DNA from: Solirubrobacterales bacterium
GTDB taxonomy: Bacteria > Actinomycetota > Thermoleophilia > Solirubrobacterales > 70-9
Assembly: GCA_017882505.1 (NCBI GenBank)
Contig: JADGPJ010000001.1
Coordinates: 37,642-101,641 of the forward strand
Reading direction: 5' to 3'
DNA: 64,000 nt
Shown here: positions 1 to 9,406 of the stretch, in pieces
How positions within the stretch are numbered: the stretch's first letter is position 1
Layout: each line of letters starts with the position of its first letter
The notes under the pieces: generated by a model
What the model saw: the letters and a program-made list of their open reading frames with translations, nothing else
Database searches by the model: none
Told to the model about the DNA's origin: nothing
Program-made: the position numbers and the translations under genes

Positions 1-77
1 TCCACATCGAGATCCGCGTCCACGGCGTGCCGGTGAACCCCAAGTCTGAAGTGAATCGTTGGGACAGCTACAGCTAG
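1..77 (+). CDS. M23-family peptidase, C-terminal fragment
   Basis: Only the last 24 codons lie in the window, in the frame beginning at base 3 and ending at TAG 75-77. The residues HIEIRVHGVPVNP match the end of the LytM/M23 peptidase domain, where a conserved H-x-H-(F/I)-E metal-site motif is followed by R-x-(N/H)-G-x-P-V-N-P. Such enzymes cleave peptidoglycan cross-bridges outside the membrane. The catalytic N-terminal part lies to the left of the window, so activity cannot be judged. The next gene is convergent, with a hairpin between them. The family call rests on a short but characteristic motif. Confidence 0.7.
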   Translation, partial: HIEIRVHGVPVNPKSEVNRWDSYS

Positions 78-91
78 CTCGCTGAAGCTTC

Positions 92-111
92 TTGGTGGCC
101 GGGGCCACCAA
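92..111. terminator. Hairpin between convergent genes
   Basis: TTGGTGGCC (92-100) pairs perfectly with GGCCACCAA (103-111). There is no long T-run on either side. It sits between the M23 peptidase end and the convergent acetyltransferase stop at 118, so a bidirectional terminator is likely. Confidence 0.6.
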
Positions 112-117
112 AGGTCT

Positions 118-597
118 TCAGTCGAGTGCGCGTTCGAACCAGAGGCTGGCCTTCGGGTTCGAGTTGTAGGCGGGAACCTCGCGGTAGCCGGCGGCGCGGT
201 AGAGGCCGATCGCCTCGGTCAGGTAGTCGGAGGTGTCGAGGCGGGCGGCGCCGCAGCCGTGCCGGATCGCGGTCTGCTCGAGCTCGGCCAGCAGCCGGCG
301 GCCGAGGCCGATGCCGCGGTGGGTGGGGGAGACGAACATGCTCTTGACCTCGGCGACGTCGGTGTCGAGGTGGCGGACGCCACCGATCCCGGCCGGCGCG
401 CCGTCGACGCGGGCCAGCAGCAGCACCCCGTTCGGCGCCACCAGCTCCGCCGACGGCCCCGCCGCGATCTCGGCCTCAATGTCGACCTCGTACTCGAGCG
501 GCCCGTCGGCCTCGCGGATGAAGGCGTCGTAGAGCCCCAGAACCTCGGGGTCCTCGGGAGTCGTCAGCTCGAGCTTGATCTCCGGCGAGTCCTGCAT
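118..597 (-). CDS. GNAT-family N-acetyltransferase
   Basis: 159 aa. It has a single GNAT fold. The acetyl-CoA-binding motif A is visible as SPTHRGIGLGRRLLAELE (R/Q-x-x-G-x-G/A type) after beta-4 (VAEVKSMFV), and the C-terminal GLYRAAGYREVP segment is typical of motif B. Substrate is unknown; small single-domain GNATs of this kind acetylate amines on amino acids, antibiotics or proteins. The ATG start (595-597) is preceded by AGAGGG, a reasonable Shine-Dalgarno site. A second GNAT gene lies 39 bases upstream on the same strand, so the two may be co-transcribed; the two proteins share only the fold. Confidence 0.85.
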   Translation of the reverse strand: MQDSPEIKLELTTPEDPEVLGLYDAFIREADGPLEYEVDIEAEIAAGPSAELVAPNGVLLLARVDGAPAGIGGVRHLDTDVAEVKSMFVSPTHRGIGLGRRLLAELEQTAIRHGCGAARLDTSDYLTEAIGLYRAAGYREVPAYNSNPKASLWFERALD

Positions 598-636
598 TTC
601 CCTCTTATGCGAACGGAAACGCAGGACTTGTGGTGT

Positions 637-1092
637 TCACAGCCCGAGCTCGTACTCGACCCATTCGGAGCGCTCGGCTCCGGTCGAGTCGTAGAGGCGC
701 TGGGCGGTGAGGTTGTCGGGAGCGGTCGCCCACTCGAGGTTGGCGGAGCCGCGCTCGCGCGCGACCTCGGCGCAGGCCTCGATCAGGGCGCGGCCGACGC
801 CCCGGCCGCGGACAGCCGCGTCGACGTAGAGGTCGTTCATCAGCACCGTCTCGGTCGCCTGCAGCGAGGTGAAGTGCCAGTAGAGGCAGGCATAGCCGAC
901 GAAGCGATCACCTTCGCGGGCGCCAATCAACATCCCGTCCTCGCTGGGGGCGAGGAAGCGGCGGAAGAAGGAGCGGTTGCGCTCTTCGTCGATCTCGTCG
1001 ACCTCGTAGAAGCGCTGGTAGGCGGCGATCAGCGGCAGCAGCCGCTCGAACTCGGCCGTGGCGACGGGGGCGACATCGAGCTCGGCTGGCAC
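637..1092 (-). CDS. GNAT-family N-acetyltransferase
   Basis: 151 aa from GTG 1090-1092. The GNAT motif A is clear (VDAAVRGRGVGRALIEACAE), followed by the NLTAQRLYDSTGAER helix typical of the fold's end. The ENxxAxxLY-like region and the MNDLYV beta-strand resemble uncharacterised acetyltransferases of small metabolites. An in-frame GTG at 1168-1170 would add 26 residues without any fold resemblance. I prefer 1092 because TACCGT lies six bases before it, matching the leaderless-type promoter spacing seen elsewhere in this window. The substrate cannot be deduced. It is upstream of, and probably co-oriented with, the other GNAT gene, and divergent from clpX. Confidence 0.8.
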   Translation of the reverse strand: MPAELDVAPVATAEFERLLPLIAAYQRFYEVDEIDEERNRSFFRRFLAPSEDGMLIGAREGDRFVGYACLYWHFTSLQATETVLMNDLYVDAAVRGRGVGRALIEACAEVARERGSANLEWATAPDNLTAQRLYDSTGAERSEWVEYELGL

Positions 1093-1098
1093 CCGCCC

Positions 1099-1104
1099 AC
1101 GGTA
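1099..1104 (-). promoter_or_regulatory. -10-like box TACCGT for GNAT gene
   Basis: TACCGT on the minus strand ends six bases before GTG 1092. No Shine-Dalgarno sequence is present, which fits a leaderless transcript. Confidence 0.35.
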
Positions 1105-1231
1105 CCGCGAGAGCGCAAGGCGGGGATCACGAGCAGGGACAGCCGGCCCCACGCAGTAAACGACCCCCACGTACCGGCCAGTTGCCCCGTCTAAGCTGTT
1201 GGACCCAGCCGGAGGTCAAGATCATCCCGAT

Positions 1232-1239
1232 AGGAGGGG
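1232..1239 (+). promoter_or_regulatory. Strong Shine-Dalgarno deciding the clpX start
   Basis: AGGAGGGG ends close to a CTG codon at 1246; from AGGAGG (1232-1237) the spacing is eight bases. An in-frame TAG at 1231-1233 prevents any start further upstream, so this site fixes the clpX start to CTG 1246 (or less likely ATT 1240). Confidence 0.75.
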
Positions 1240-1245
1240 ATTCCG

Positions 1246-2532
<1,287 letters not shown>

Positions 2533-2580
2533 TCGGATTGGCGCTTTCCGGCCGCATGGCGGACGGAAAGCGCCAGCTTC

Positions 2581-2586
2581 TAGACT
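2581..2586 (+). promoter_or_regulatory. -10-like box TAGACT for valS
   Basis: TAGACT is followed by eight bases and then the GTG start of valS at 2595. No Shine-Dalgarno is visible, which suggests a leaderless transcript. Confidence 0.45.
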
Positions 2587-2594
2587 CGCCGCCT

Positions 2595-5150
2595 GTGAGC
2601 GCGGCGGATCGACAGAGGCTGGAGGGGGCGACCCGGTACGAACCGGCGGAGGTCGAGTCGCGGATCTTCGCCGAGTGGATCGAGGGCGGCTACTTCCATC
2701 CCGCCGCGGAGGGGACGGCGGCCGACAACTTCTCGGTCGCGATCCCGCCTCCGAACGTGACCGGGGCCCTGCACATGGGCCACGCCCTGAACGGCTCGAT
2801 GCAGGACGCGCTGGTGCGGCTGAATCGAATGAGAGGTCGCAGGGCGCTCTGGATCCTCGGCACCGACCATGCCGGCATCGCCACCCAGGCCGTGGTCGAG
2901 AAAGGGCTGAGGGCCGAAGGCAAGACGCGTCAGGAGATCGGCCGCGAGGCCTTCGTCGAGCGGGTCTGGGCCTGGAAGCAGGAGTACGGCTCGCGGATCG
3001 TCGAGCAGTACAAACGACTCGGCGCCTCCTGCGACTACGAGCGCGAGCGCTTCACCCTCGACTCCGACTACGTCCGCGCCGTCTACCGCGTCTTCAAGCG
3101 GCTCTTCGACAAGGGCTACATCTACCGCGACCACTACATGGTCAACTGGGATCCGGGCTCGCGCTCGGCGATCTCCGACCTCGAGGTCGAGAACCGCGAG
3201 GTCGTGGACTCCCTCTACTCGATCGATTACCCGGTCGAGGACTCCGACCAGGTGCTGACCGTCGCCACCGTGCGCCCGGAGACGATGCTCGCCGACACCG
3301 CGATCGCGGTCAACCCGGGCGACGAGCGCTACGCGGACCTGGTCGGCGGGTTCTGCGTGCTGCCGCTGGTCGGGCGGCGCCTGCCGATCATCGCCGACGA
3401 GCACGTCGACCCCGAGTTCGGCACCGGGGCGTTGAAGATCACCCCCGGCCACGACCCCAACGACTTCGAGATCGGCCGCAAGCACGGACTCGAGGAGATC
3501 GTCGTGATCGGCGAGGACGGTCGCCTCACCGAGGAGGCCGGGGACTTCGCCGGGATGAGCGCCGCCGAGGCGCAGGTGGCCGTGGTCGCGGCGCTGCGCG
3601 AGGAGGGCAGGCTGCGGGCCGAGGAGCCCTACGCCCACTCGGTCCCCTTCTCTCACCGCTCCGGCGAGCGGATCGAGCCGCTGATCTCGCTGCAGTGGTT
3701 CTGCCGCATGGACGAGCTGGCGAAACCGGCGATCGAGGTGGTCGAAGCCGACGAGGTGAGGATCGCTCCGGCCCAGTGGAAGCGCGTCTACCTCGAATGG
3801 ATGCGGGAAATCCGCCCCTGGTGCGTCTCGCGCCAGCTCTGGTGGGGGCACCGCATTCCCGTTTGGTACTGCGACGCCTGCGAGGAGACCTTCGTCGCCG
3901 AGTCGGCGCCGGAGCGCTGCGGCACCTGCGGCGGCGAGCTGCGCCAGGAGGAGGACGTCCTCGACACCTGGTTCAGCTCGGCGATTTGGCCTTTCGCGAC
4001 GCTCGGCTGGCCCGACGACACCGCCGAGCTGCGCGCCTTCTACCCGACCAGCTTCCTCACCACCGCGCGCGAGATCCTCTTCCTCTGGGTGGCGCGGATG
4101 ATCATGACCGGGATCGAGTTCGCCGGCGATGTCCCCTTCCGCGACGTCTACGTCCACTCGGTGATCCAGGCCCGCGACGGCCGGCGGATGTCGAAGAGCC
4201 TCGGCACCGGGATCGATCCGCTCGAGGAAATCGACGTCCACGGCGCCGACGCGCTGCGCTTTGGCCTGCTGGCGATGTCCTCGAGCCAGGATGTCCGCTT
4301 CTCCGACGCCAAGGTCCAGCAGGGCAACGACCTCGCGAACAAGCTCTGGAACGCCAGCCGGCTGATCCTGCTCAACGCCGCCGCGGTCGAGCCAAAGCCG
4401 GCGGTGCTCCACGTCGAGGACCGCTGGATCCTCTCGCGGCTGGAGCGGACGATCGCCTCGGTCACCGAGAAGCTCGAGACCTACGACTTCGCCCACGCGG
4501 TCCAGGAGGCCTACTCGTTCTTCTGGCGCGACCTCTGCGACTGGTACCTGGAGATCGTCAAGCCTCGGCTCTACGACGGTGAGGAGGAGGTGTCGGCGAC
4601 GCTGCTCTACGCGCTGGAGCGAGTGCTCGCCCTGCTGCACCCGACGATGCCCTTCGTCACCGAGGAGATCTGGTCCTTCCACCCGGCCCGCGACGGCCAC
4701 CTGGTCGTGCACCCGTTCCCGGTCGCGGACTCCTCGCTCTTCGACGACGCGGCCGAGGCCGACGTCGAGGGTGGGATCGGGCTGACCCAGCGCCTGCGTG
4801 CCTGGCGCGACCTCGTCGACGTGCCGGCCGGGGCGGTGCTGGTGGCCGTGATCGACGGAGTTGAACCGCCCGGGTTCGTCGGCAGGCTCTCTCGCTTCGA
4901 GTTCGACGGCGTCGGTGCCGCGCCCGTCGCCTCGATCGGGCCGGTACGGATCCTCGCCTCCGAGCAGCTCGACGCCGAGGCGGTCGCGGCGCGGCTGGAG
5001 AAGCGCCGCGAGGAGCTGCGGGCCGAGGTCGAGCGCGGCGAGCGCAAACTCGGCAACGAAGGCTTCGTCGCCAAGGCTCCGTCCGAGGTGGTCGAGGAGG
5101 AGCGCGGCAAGCTCGAGCGCTACCGGGCCGAACTCGCCGAGCTCGGCTAG
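2595..5150 (+). CDS. valS: Valyl-tRNA synthetase
   Basis: 851 aa class Ia synthetase that charges tRNA-Val. The HIGH motif appears as HMGH at residues 60-63 within PPNVTGALHMGHAL, and the KMSKS loop as RRMSKSLGTG. A CP1 editing insertion lies between them (TVRPETMLADTAIAVNP; GHDPNDFEIG), and there is a Cys-rich segment (CDAC...CGTC) before DTWFSSA. The C-terminal 70 residues form the charged coiled coil typical of ValRS (RLEKRREEL...). In-frame codons continue upstream through the clpX end, including an ATG at 2556, but GTG 2595 gives the family's N-terminus and lies right after a TAGACT box. folC follows nine bases downstream. Confidence 0.96.
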   Translation: MSAADRQRLEGATRYEPAEVESRIFAEWIEGGYFHPAAEGTAADNFSVAIPPPNVTGALHMGHALNGSMQDALVRLNRMRGRRALWILGTDHAGIATQAVVEKGLRAEGKTRQEIGREAFVERVWAWKQEYGSRIVEQYKRLGASCDYERERFTLDSDYVRAVYRVFKRLFDKGYIYRDHYMVNWDPGSRSAISDLEVENREVVDSLYSIDYPVEDSDQVLTVATVRPETMLADTAIAVNPGDERYADLVGGFCVLPLVGRRLPIIADEHVDPEFGTGALKITPGHDPNDFEIGRKHGLEEIVVIGEDGRLTEEAGDFAGMSAAEAQVAVVAALREEGRLRAEEPYAHSVPFSHRSGERIEPLISLQWFCRMDELAKPAIEVVEADEVRIAPAQWKRVYLEWMREIRPWCVSRQLWWGHRIPVWYCDACEETFVAESAPERCGTCGGELRQEEDVLDTWFSSAIWPFATLGWPDDTAELRAFYPTSFLTTAREILFLWVARMIMTGIEFAGDVPFRDVYVHSVIQARDGRRMSKSLGTGIDPLEEIDVHGADALRFGLLAMSSSQDVRFSDAKVQQGNDLANKLWNASRLILLNAAAVEPKPAVLHVEDRWILSRLERTIASVTEKLETYDFAHAVQEAYSFFWRDLCDWYLEIVKPRLYDGEEEVSATLLYALERVLALLHPTMPFVTEEIWSFHPARDGHLVVHPFPVADSSLFDDAAEADVEGGIGLTQRLRAWRDLVDVPAGAVLVAVIDGVEPPGFVGRLSRFEFDGVGAAPVASIGPVRILASEQLDAEAVAARLEKRREELRAEVERGERKLGNEGFVAKAPSEVVEEERGKLERYRAELAELG

Positions 5151-5159
5151 CCGCGCTCG

Positions 5160-6455
5160 GTGGCCCTGGCCCGGTTCGATCCCGACGCCTATCTCGACTC
5201 GCTGGAGGCGATCGGGTGGCGCCTCGGCCTGGAGCGGATGCACAAGCTGACGACGGCGCTGGGGATGCCCCAGCACCGCTTCGGCTCGATTCACGTCGTC
5301 GGCACCAACGGCAAGTCCTCGGTGACGCGGATGATCGCGGCGCTGCTGGAGGCCCACGGCGTCGGCTCCGGCGCCTGCCTCTCGCCCCACACCGCAAGCT
5401 GGTCGGAGCGGACGCTGATCCACGGCGAGGAGATCGGAGCGGGGGAGTGGGCAGCCGCGGTCGAGACGGTCGCCACCGCCGCCGAGGGGGTCAACCGCAC
5501 CCTCGAGGAGGGCGACGCCGTGACCCAGTTCGAGGCGGCGACCGCCGCGACCTTCCTCGCCCTGGCGAACGCGAGGGTGAAGGCGGCGGCGATCGAGGCC
5601 GGCCTCGGCGGCAGGCTCGACGCGACCAACACGATCCCCTCGCGGGTGACGGTGCTGACCTCGATCGGCCTCGATCACACCGATTGGCTGGGGGAGACCG
5701 AGCTCGAGATCGCGGCCGAGAAGCTGGCGGTCCTGCGCGACCAGACGACGCTGGTGCTGGGGCGGGTCTCGCCCGAGGTCGCGGCGCTGGCGGAGCGCAC
5801 CGCGGCCGAGCGGGGGGCGCGCCTGGTGCGGGCGCCGGAGGATCCCGGGCCGGAGATCCGGCTGCTGGCGCCGGGCGACTTTCAGCGGCGCAACTTCGCC
5901 CTGGCGCGGAGCGCCGCCGAGGCCTTCCTCGGCGAGGTCGACCCGGCGCTGGTCGGCGAGGTGGCGGCGAGCGTCTCGATTCCGGGCCGGCTGGAGCGGA
6001 TCGCCGCGCGGCCGCCCACCTACATCGACGCCGCCCACAATCCCGACGGCGTCCGCGCTCTCGCCGAAGCCCTTCCCGCCGTCACCGGCGATCGGGGGGT
6101 CGTCGCCTGCCTGGCGATCCTCGCCGACAAGGACGCCGCCGCGATGGTGGGGGCGCTGGCGCCGGCGCTGGAGCGGGCCGTCTGCACCGAGCTGCCGGCG
6201 GCCGCGCTGGCGGCGCACGGTCGGCCCGGGGCCCGCTCGCGCTCGGCGGCGGAGCTGGTCGCGGCCTGCGGGGCGGTGGGGCTGGTGGCCGAGGCGGAGC
6301 CCGACTTCGAGGCGGCGCTGCTGCGCTCATCCCTGCTGGCGGCCGAGCCGCCGGAGGGCGCCCTGCTGATCACCGGCTCCCACTACGGGATCGCCCCGGC
6401 GCGGGCGGTGCTGGGCGCCGATCCGGCTCAGGTACCGGGCCGGAAACCGCGATGA
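5160..6455 (+). CDS. folC: Folylpolyglutamate synthase / dihydrofolate synthase
   Basis: 431 aa Mur-ligase-fold enzyme that adds glutamate to (dihydro)folate, using ATP. Visible motifs are the P-loop VVGTNGKSSVT (near residue 45), the folate-binding segment LSPHTASWSERTLI, EAGLGGRLDATN, the metal-binding histidine segment SIGLDHTDWLG, and the C-terminal IDAAHNPDG signature. Start GTG 5160 lies nine bases after the valS stop, so the two are likely co-transcribed; valS-folC is a common bacterial pair. Length and motif order are normal. Whether it has both DHFS and FPGS activities cannot be told from sequence. Confidence 0.93.
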   Translation: MALARFDPDAYLDSLEAIGWRLGLERMHKLTTALGMPQHRFGSIHVVGTNGKSSVTRMIAALLEAHGVGSGACLSPHTASWSERTLIHGEEIGAGEWAAAVETVATAAEGVNRTLEEGDAVTQFEAATAATFLALANARVKAAAIEAGLGGRLDATNTIPSRVTVLTSIGLDHTDWLGETELEIAAEKLAVLRDQTTLVLGRVSPEVAALAERTAAERGARLVRAPEDPGPEIRLLAPGDFQRRNFALARSAAEAFLGEVDPALVGEVAASVSIPGRLERIAARPPTYIDAAHNPDGVRALAEALPAVTGDRGVVACLAILADKDAAAMVGALAPALERAVCTELPAAALAAHGRPGARSRSAAELVAACGAVGLVAEAEPDFEAALLRSSLLAAEPPEGALLITGSHYGIAPARAVLGADPAQVPGRKPR

Positions 6456-6473
6456 CTGTGCGAGGATTCCGGT

Positions 6474-6593
6474 ATGGAACGTGGCGCCGGCTCCCAACTG
6501 CTTGCGATGATGGGCCTGGTCGCCGCCGTCGTCGCGATCGTGATCCTCGTCTTCTTCGGGGTCGGATACCTGTTCGGAAGGCTCTTCCTCTAA
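6474..6593 (+). CDS. Small single-pass membrane protein
   Basis: 39 aa, starting at ATG 6474, 18 bases after folC. A short polar N-terminus (MERGAGSQ) is followed by about 25 hydrophobic residues and ends GRLFL. This is one predicted transmembrane helix and little else. I do not recognise a family. Its tight position behind folC and its normal third-position GC support it as a real gene rather than noise. A second unrelated mini-membrane protein occurs at 53643-53789. Confidence 0.5.
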   Translation: MERGAGSQLLAMMGLVAAVVAIVILVFFGVGYLFGRLFL

Positions 6594-6645
6594 CGAAACA
6601 CTCGTCCCGACGGCGCGAACAGGGTTCGGGGAACTCGTGGCGAAG

Positions 6646-6651
6646 TAGACT
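6646..6651 (+). promoter_or_regulatory. -10-like box TAGACT
   Basis: TAGACT lies 33 bases upstream of the zinc-ribbon gene's ATG (6685), in a 91-base gap after the small membrane protein. This would leave a short 5' UTR rather than a leaderless start. Confidence 0.35.
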
Positions 6652-6684
6652 GCCCGCTCCCATTTTGCGGCGGGACGACCCCTT

Positions 6685-7440
6685 ATGTCACTAGCGATCT
6701 TCGGCATCAAGAACAACGGCCTCGACCTGGCCGCGACCCTTTTCCTGCTGATGCTGGTCGTTCTCTGGCTGGCGCTGATCGTCTACACCTACCTCGACGC
6801 CCGCCGGCGCATCTCCGATCCGTTCCTGATCGCCTGCGCGACCGTCGCCTCCTTCTTCCCCTTCATCGGCACCGCCGTCTACGCGATCGTGCGGCCGCCG
6901 GAGTACCTCGAGGACGCCCACGAGCGCGAGCTGGAGATCAAAGCGGCGGAGCTGCGGGTGCGCCAGCTGCGGGATCAGACCTGCCCCAACTGCGAGTACC
7001 CGGTCGAGAAGAACTTCCTCCGCTGCCCGAACTGCCAGCGCCGGCTCAAGGACCCCTGCCCGACCTGCGGCAAGCCGGTCGATCCGCGCTGGGGGCTCTG
7101 CCCCTACTGCGAGACCGCGCTCGGCGGCGGCGGCGACAAACCGCGCCGGCCGCCGAAACGTGAGCGACGCCCGGAGGCCGAGCCCCGGCGATCCGAGCCC
7201 CCGCGCCGTGAGGCGGAGGGGTCGGGATCGCGCGAAGCGCCGCCGAAACGCCAGCCCGCCCGCCGCAAAAAAGCGCCCGCGAGCAGTGCCAAGAAGCCCT
7301 CCGAGGGAGCCCCCGGGAAAGAGCCGCCGAGGCGCCCATCTGCCAAGGAGCCGTCGACTCCCAACCCCGATCCGTCGACTCCCAACCCTGATCAAAGGAG
7401 CCCTAGCCGTGAGCCGGACCCTGATCCTCGTCAAGCCTGA
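6685..7440 (+). CDS. Membrane protein with double zinc ribbon and charged low-complexity tail
   Basis: 251 aa. Two hydrophobic helices (about 11-36 and 47-68) are joined by a short Arg-rich loop ([10 protein letters not shown]). Then comes a helical linker and four CxxC knuckles forming two zinc ribbons (CPNC...CPNC and CPTC...CPYC, about 112-153). The last 90 residues are Pro/Arg/Glu/Lys-rich and end in two near-identical copies of PSTPNPD. The arrangement fits double-zinc-ribbon (DZR) membrane proteins of unknown function. The 3' end overlaps the start of ndk by 32 bases and contains the ndk Shine-Dalgarno site, implying coupled expression. Confidence 0.75.
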   Translation: MSLAIFGIKNNGLDLAATLFLLMLVVLWLALIVYTYLDARRRISDPFLIACATVASFFPFIGTAVYAIVRPPEYLEDAHERELEIKAAELRVRQLRDQTCPNCEYPVEKNFLRCPNCQRRLKDPCPTCGKPVDPRWGLCPYCETALGGGGDKPRRPPKRERRPEAEPRRSEPPRREAEGSGSREAPPKRQPARRKKAPASSAKKPSEGAPGKEPPRRPSAKEPSTPNPDPSTPNPDQRSPSREPDPDPRQA

Positions 7441-7816
7441 CGCCTTCGAGCGTGCACTGACCGGCGAGGTGATCGCCCGCTTCGAGCGCAAGGGGCTGAG
7501 AATCGTCGCCCTGAAGACGATCCTCGCCGACGAGTCGATCGCCAACCGGCACTACGCCGAGCACACCGAGAAGCCGTTCTTCGGCGAGCTCGTCTCCTTC
7601 ATCACCGGCGGCCCGCTGGTCGCGATGGTGCTCGAGGGGGTCGAAGCGGTTCCGGCGGCTCGCCAGCTGATCGGGGCGACCAACCCGGTCGAGGCGGCCC
7701 CGGGGTCGATCCGGGGAGATTTCGCTCTGGAGGTCACCTTCAACATGGTCCACGGCTCGGATTCCGACGAGTCGGCGGAGCGCGAGATAGGCATCTGGTT
7801 CCCAGAGCTTTCCTAG
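7409..7816 (+). CDS. ndk: Nucleoside diphosphate kinase
   Basis: 135 aa. It transfers the gamma phosphate of NTPs to NDPs through a phosphohistidine. The N-terminus [13 protein letters not shown] and the active-site segment [16 protein letters not shown] (catalytic His in VHGSDS) are diagnostic. The length is normal for a bacterial NDK. The GTG start at 7409 has AAGGAG at 7395-7400, eight bases upstream, and lies inside the end of the zinc-ribbon ORF. maf follows five bases after the stop. Confidence 0.96.
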   Translation: MSRTLILVKPDAFERALTGEVIARFERKGLRIVALKTILADESIANRHYAEHTEKPFFGELVSFITGGPLVAMVLEGVEAVPAARQLIGATNPVEAAPGSIRGDFALEVTFNMVHGSDSDESAEREIGIWFPELS

Positions 7817-7821
7817 CGCCC

Positions 7822-8376
7822 GTGAAGGTGGTGCTGGCTTCAAGTTCGCCTCAGAGGAGCGAGATTCTTCGGAAGCTCGGCCTCGACTTTGAGGTCATTG
7901 CCCCGGACGTGGATGAGCTGACGGGGGGCGATCCGGAGGTTGAGGTCGTCGAGAACGCTCGGATGAAGGCTCGGGCGGTTGAGGCCGGGGCGGAGGCGCT
8001 GGTGATTGCCTGCGATACGGATGTGGCTCTGGACGGGAAGGCGCTGGGGAAGCCTCAAGGGGAGGTTGAGGCTCGGGAGTACCTGGATCGGATGTCGGGG
8101 AGGGCGCACACCGTGCTCAGCGGGCTGGTCGTGCTCGAGGGCGGGGAGGAGCGGTCGGGCCTGGAGAGGACCTCGGTCGTCTTCAAGGAGCTCTCTGAGG
8201 ACGAGAAGATGCGGTACGTGCGGTTCGGGGAGTGGCGCGGGCGTTCCGGCGGGTACGCGATACAGACGCTTGGATCGACGCTCGTGGAGCGGGTCGAGGG
8301 CAGCGTCTCGAACGTGGTCGGGTTGCCGGTCGGCTTGCTGGCCGAGCTGGCGCCGGCGCTGTTCGACCGACCCTAG
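7822..8376 (+). CDS. maf: Maf-family nucleotide pyrophosphatase
   Basis: 184 aa. Maf/YhdE enzymes hydrolyse dTTP, UTP or modified nucleotides to monophosphates and influence septation. Hallmarks are the N-terminal LASSSPQRSEIL, the central ACDTDVALDGKALGKP and the C-terminal GGYAIQTLGSTLVERVEGS..NVVGLP. Start GTG 7822 lies five bases after ndk. Codon use differs from the neighbours: it has more A/T-ending codons (gct, tca, agt, att, ctt, ttt) and many ggg/agg codons. The family classically sits just before mreBCD, as here. Confidence 0.93.
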   Translation: MKVVLASSSPQRSEILRKLGLDFEVIAPDVDELTGGDPEVEVVENARMKARAVEAGAEALVIACDTDVALDGKALGKPQGEVEAREYLDRMSGRAHTVLSGLVVLEGGEERSGLERTSVVFKELSEDEKMRYVRFGEWRGRSGGYAIQTLGSTLVERVEGSVSNVVGLPVGLLAELAPALFDRP

Positions 8377-8560
8377 CCGCCGGGGAGTGCCATCATGGGG
8401 GTGCGGGAATCGCCCGCCGCGGGAGGCGTGCTCCTGCAAGTACTGGAGCAGCACCGTGGCGAATTCGGAGGCCGAACCACCGCTCCGGCAAGATGAACTC
8501 GGGGGCGCGGCCACTCCTTTAGCCGGCGCTCATGCAAAGCACCAAACTTAGGTCTTCCAC
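8377..8560. other. Gap between maf and mreC with an unassigned 54-codon ORF
   Basis: A GTG-initiated frame runs 8387-8551 and contains a CSC motif (ACSCKYWSS) and a Gln/Glu-rich middle, but resembles nothing I know and has no convincing ribosome site. AACTTAGGT at 8546-8553, seven bases before the mreC start, may belong to the mreC promoter. No tRNA or strong terminator is seen. Confidence 0.3.
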
Positions 8561-9406
8561 GTGTATCGAAAGCAAGTACGCCGCCGCAGGGCGGTACTCG
8601 CGCTGTTGGTCATCGGCTCCTTCGTGTTGCTGACGATCACCTATGGGCGCGGCTCGAACGGCGTCCAGCGCGGCGTCAGCACGATCTTCAGCCCGGTCCA
8701 GTCGGCCGCCGACCGGGCGCTGAAGCCCGCCCGTGACCTCGTCAACTGGTTCGACTCGACCTTCGACGCCCGCGGCCGCAACAGTCGCCTCCACACCGAA
8801 CTGGAAGCCGCACGCGAACAGTCCGTCGGCGCTCAGGCGGCCTTGGCTGAAAACGCGCAGCTGCGGAAGATCGTCGGACTCGACCACGGCGGAGCGATCC
8901 CATCGGGCTACGAACCGGTTACGGGAAGGGTGATCGCGCGCTCCCCGACCGTCTGGTTCTCCGACGTCACGATCGACGTCGGCTCCAGCGACGGCGTCGC
9001 CGTCAACGACCCCGTCGTCAACGGCGACGGCCTCGTCGGCAGGGTCTCCTCGGTGATTGGCGGCTCGGCGCAGGTGACCCTGATCGCCGACGGGTCCAGC
9101 GCCGTCTCGGCCAAAGTCGTACCGCTGGGTGTCCAGGGCGTGGTCCGCCCCGCCGTCGGCGATCCCGGCAGCCTGATCCTCGACTTCATCGACTCGGCCA
9201 AACACGTCCATCGCGGCCAGGACGTGGTCACCGCCGGCTGGCGGGCCCAGGGACTGTCCTCGCGCTTCCCGCCCAACATCCCGATCGGCGAAGTCACCCA
9301 CGCGTCGATCGAAGAGCAGGAGGCGCAGCAGCAGGTGGAAGTGAGGCCCTTCGCCGACCTGCGCAACCTCGACCTGGTCCAGGTCCTGACCGGTGGCTCG
9401 CGGTGA
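8561..9406 (+). CDS. mreC: Rod shape-determining protein MreC
   Basis: 281 aa. MreC is a bitopic membrane scaffold that links MreB, MreD and the PBP2-RodA synthase during lateral wall growth. It has a basic cytoplasmic start (YRKQVRRRR), one transmembrane helix (about 12-30), a helical region (about 70-105) and the two beta-barrel domains seen as PVTGRVIARSP...VTIDVGSSDGVAVNDPVVNGDGLVGRV. The GTG start at 8561 is the first codon of a clean family N-terminus. Its stop overlaps the mreD GTG start (GTGA at 9403-9406). mreB is not in the window. Confidence 0.94.
   Translation: MYRKQVRRRRAVLALLVIGSFVLLTITYGRGSNGVQRGVSTIFSPVQSAADRALKPARDLVNWFDSTFDARGRNSRLHTELEAAREQSVGAQAALAENAQLRKIVGLDHGGAIPSGYEPVTGRVIARSPTVWFSDVTIDVGSSDGVAVNDPVVNGDGLVGRVSSVIGGSAQVTLIADGSSAVSAKVVPLGVQGVVRPAVGDPGSLILDFIDSAKHVHRGQDVVTAGWRAQGLSSRFPPNIPIGEVTHASIEEQEAQQQVEVRPFADLRNLDLVQVLTGGSR

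Noticed and set aside
2580..6218. A 1212-codon open frame on the minus strand opposite valS-folC
   Set aside because: It is the GC-rich shadow of valS and folC; its translation is Arg/Asp/Gly/Leu-rich without any domain, while the plus strand has full synthetase motifs.
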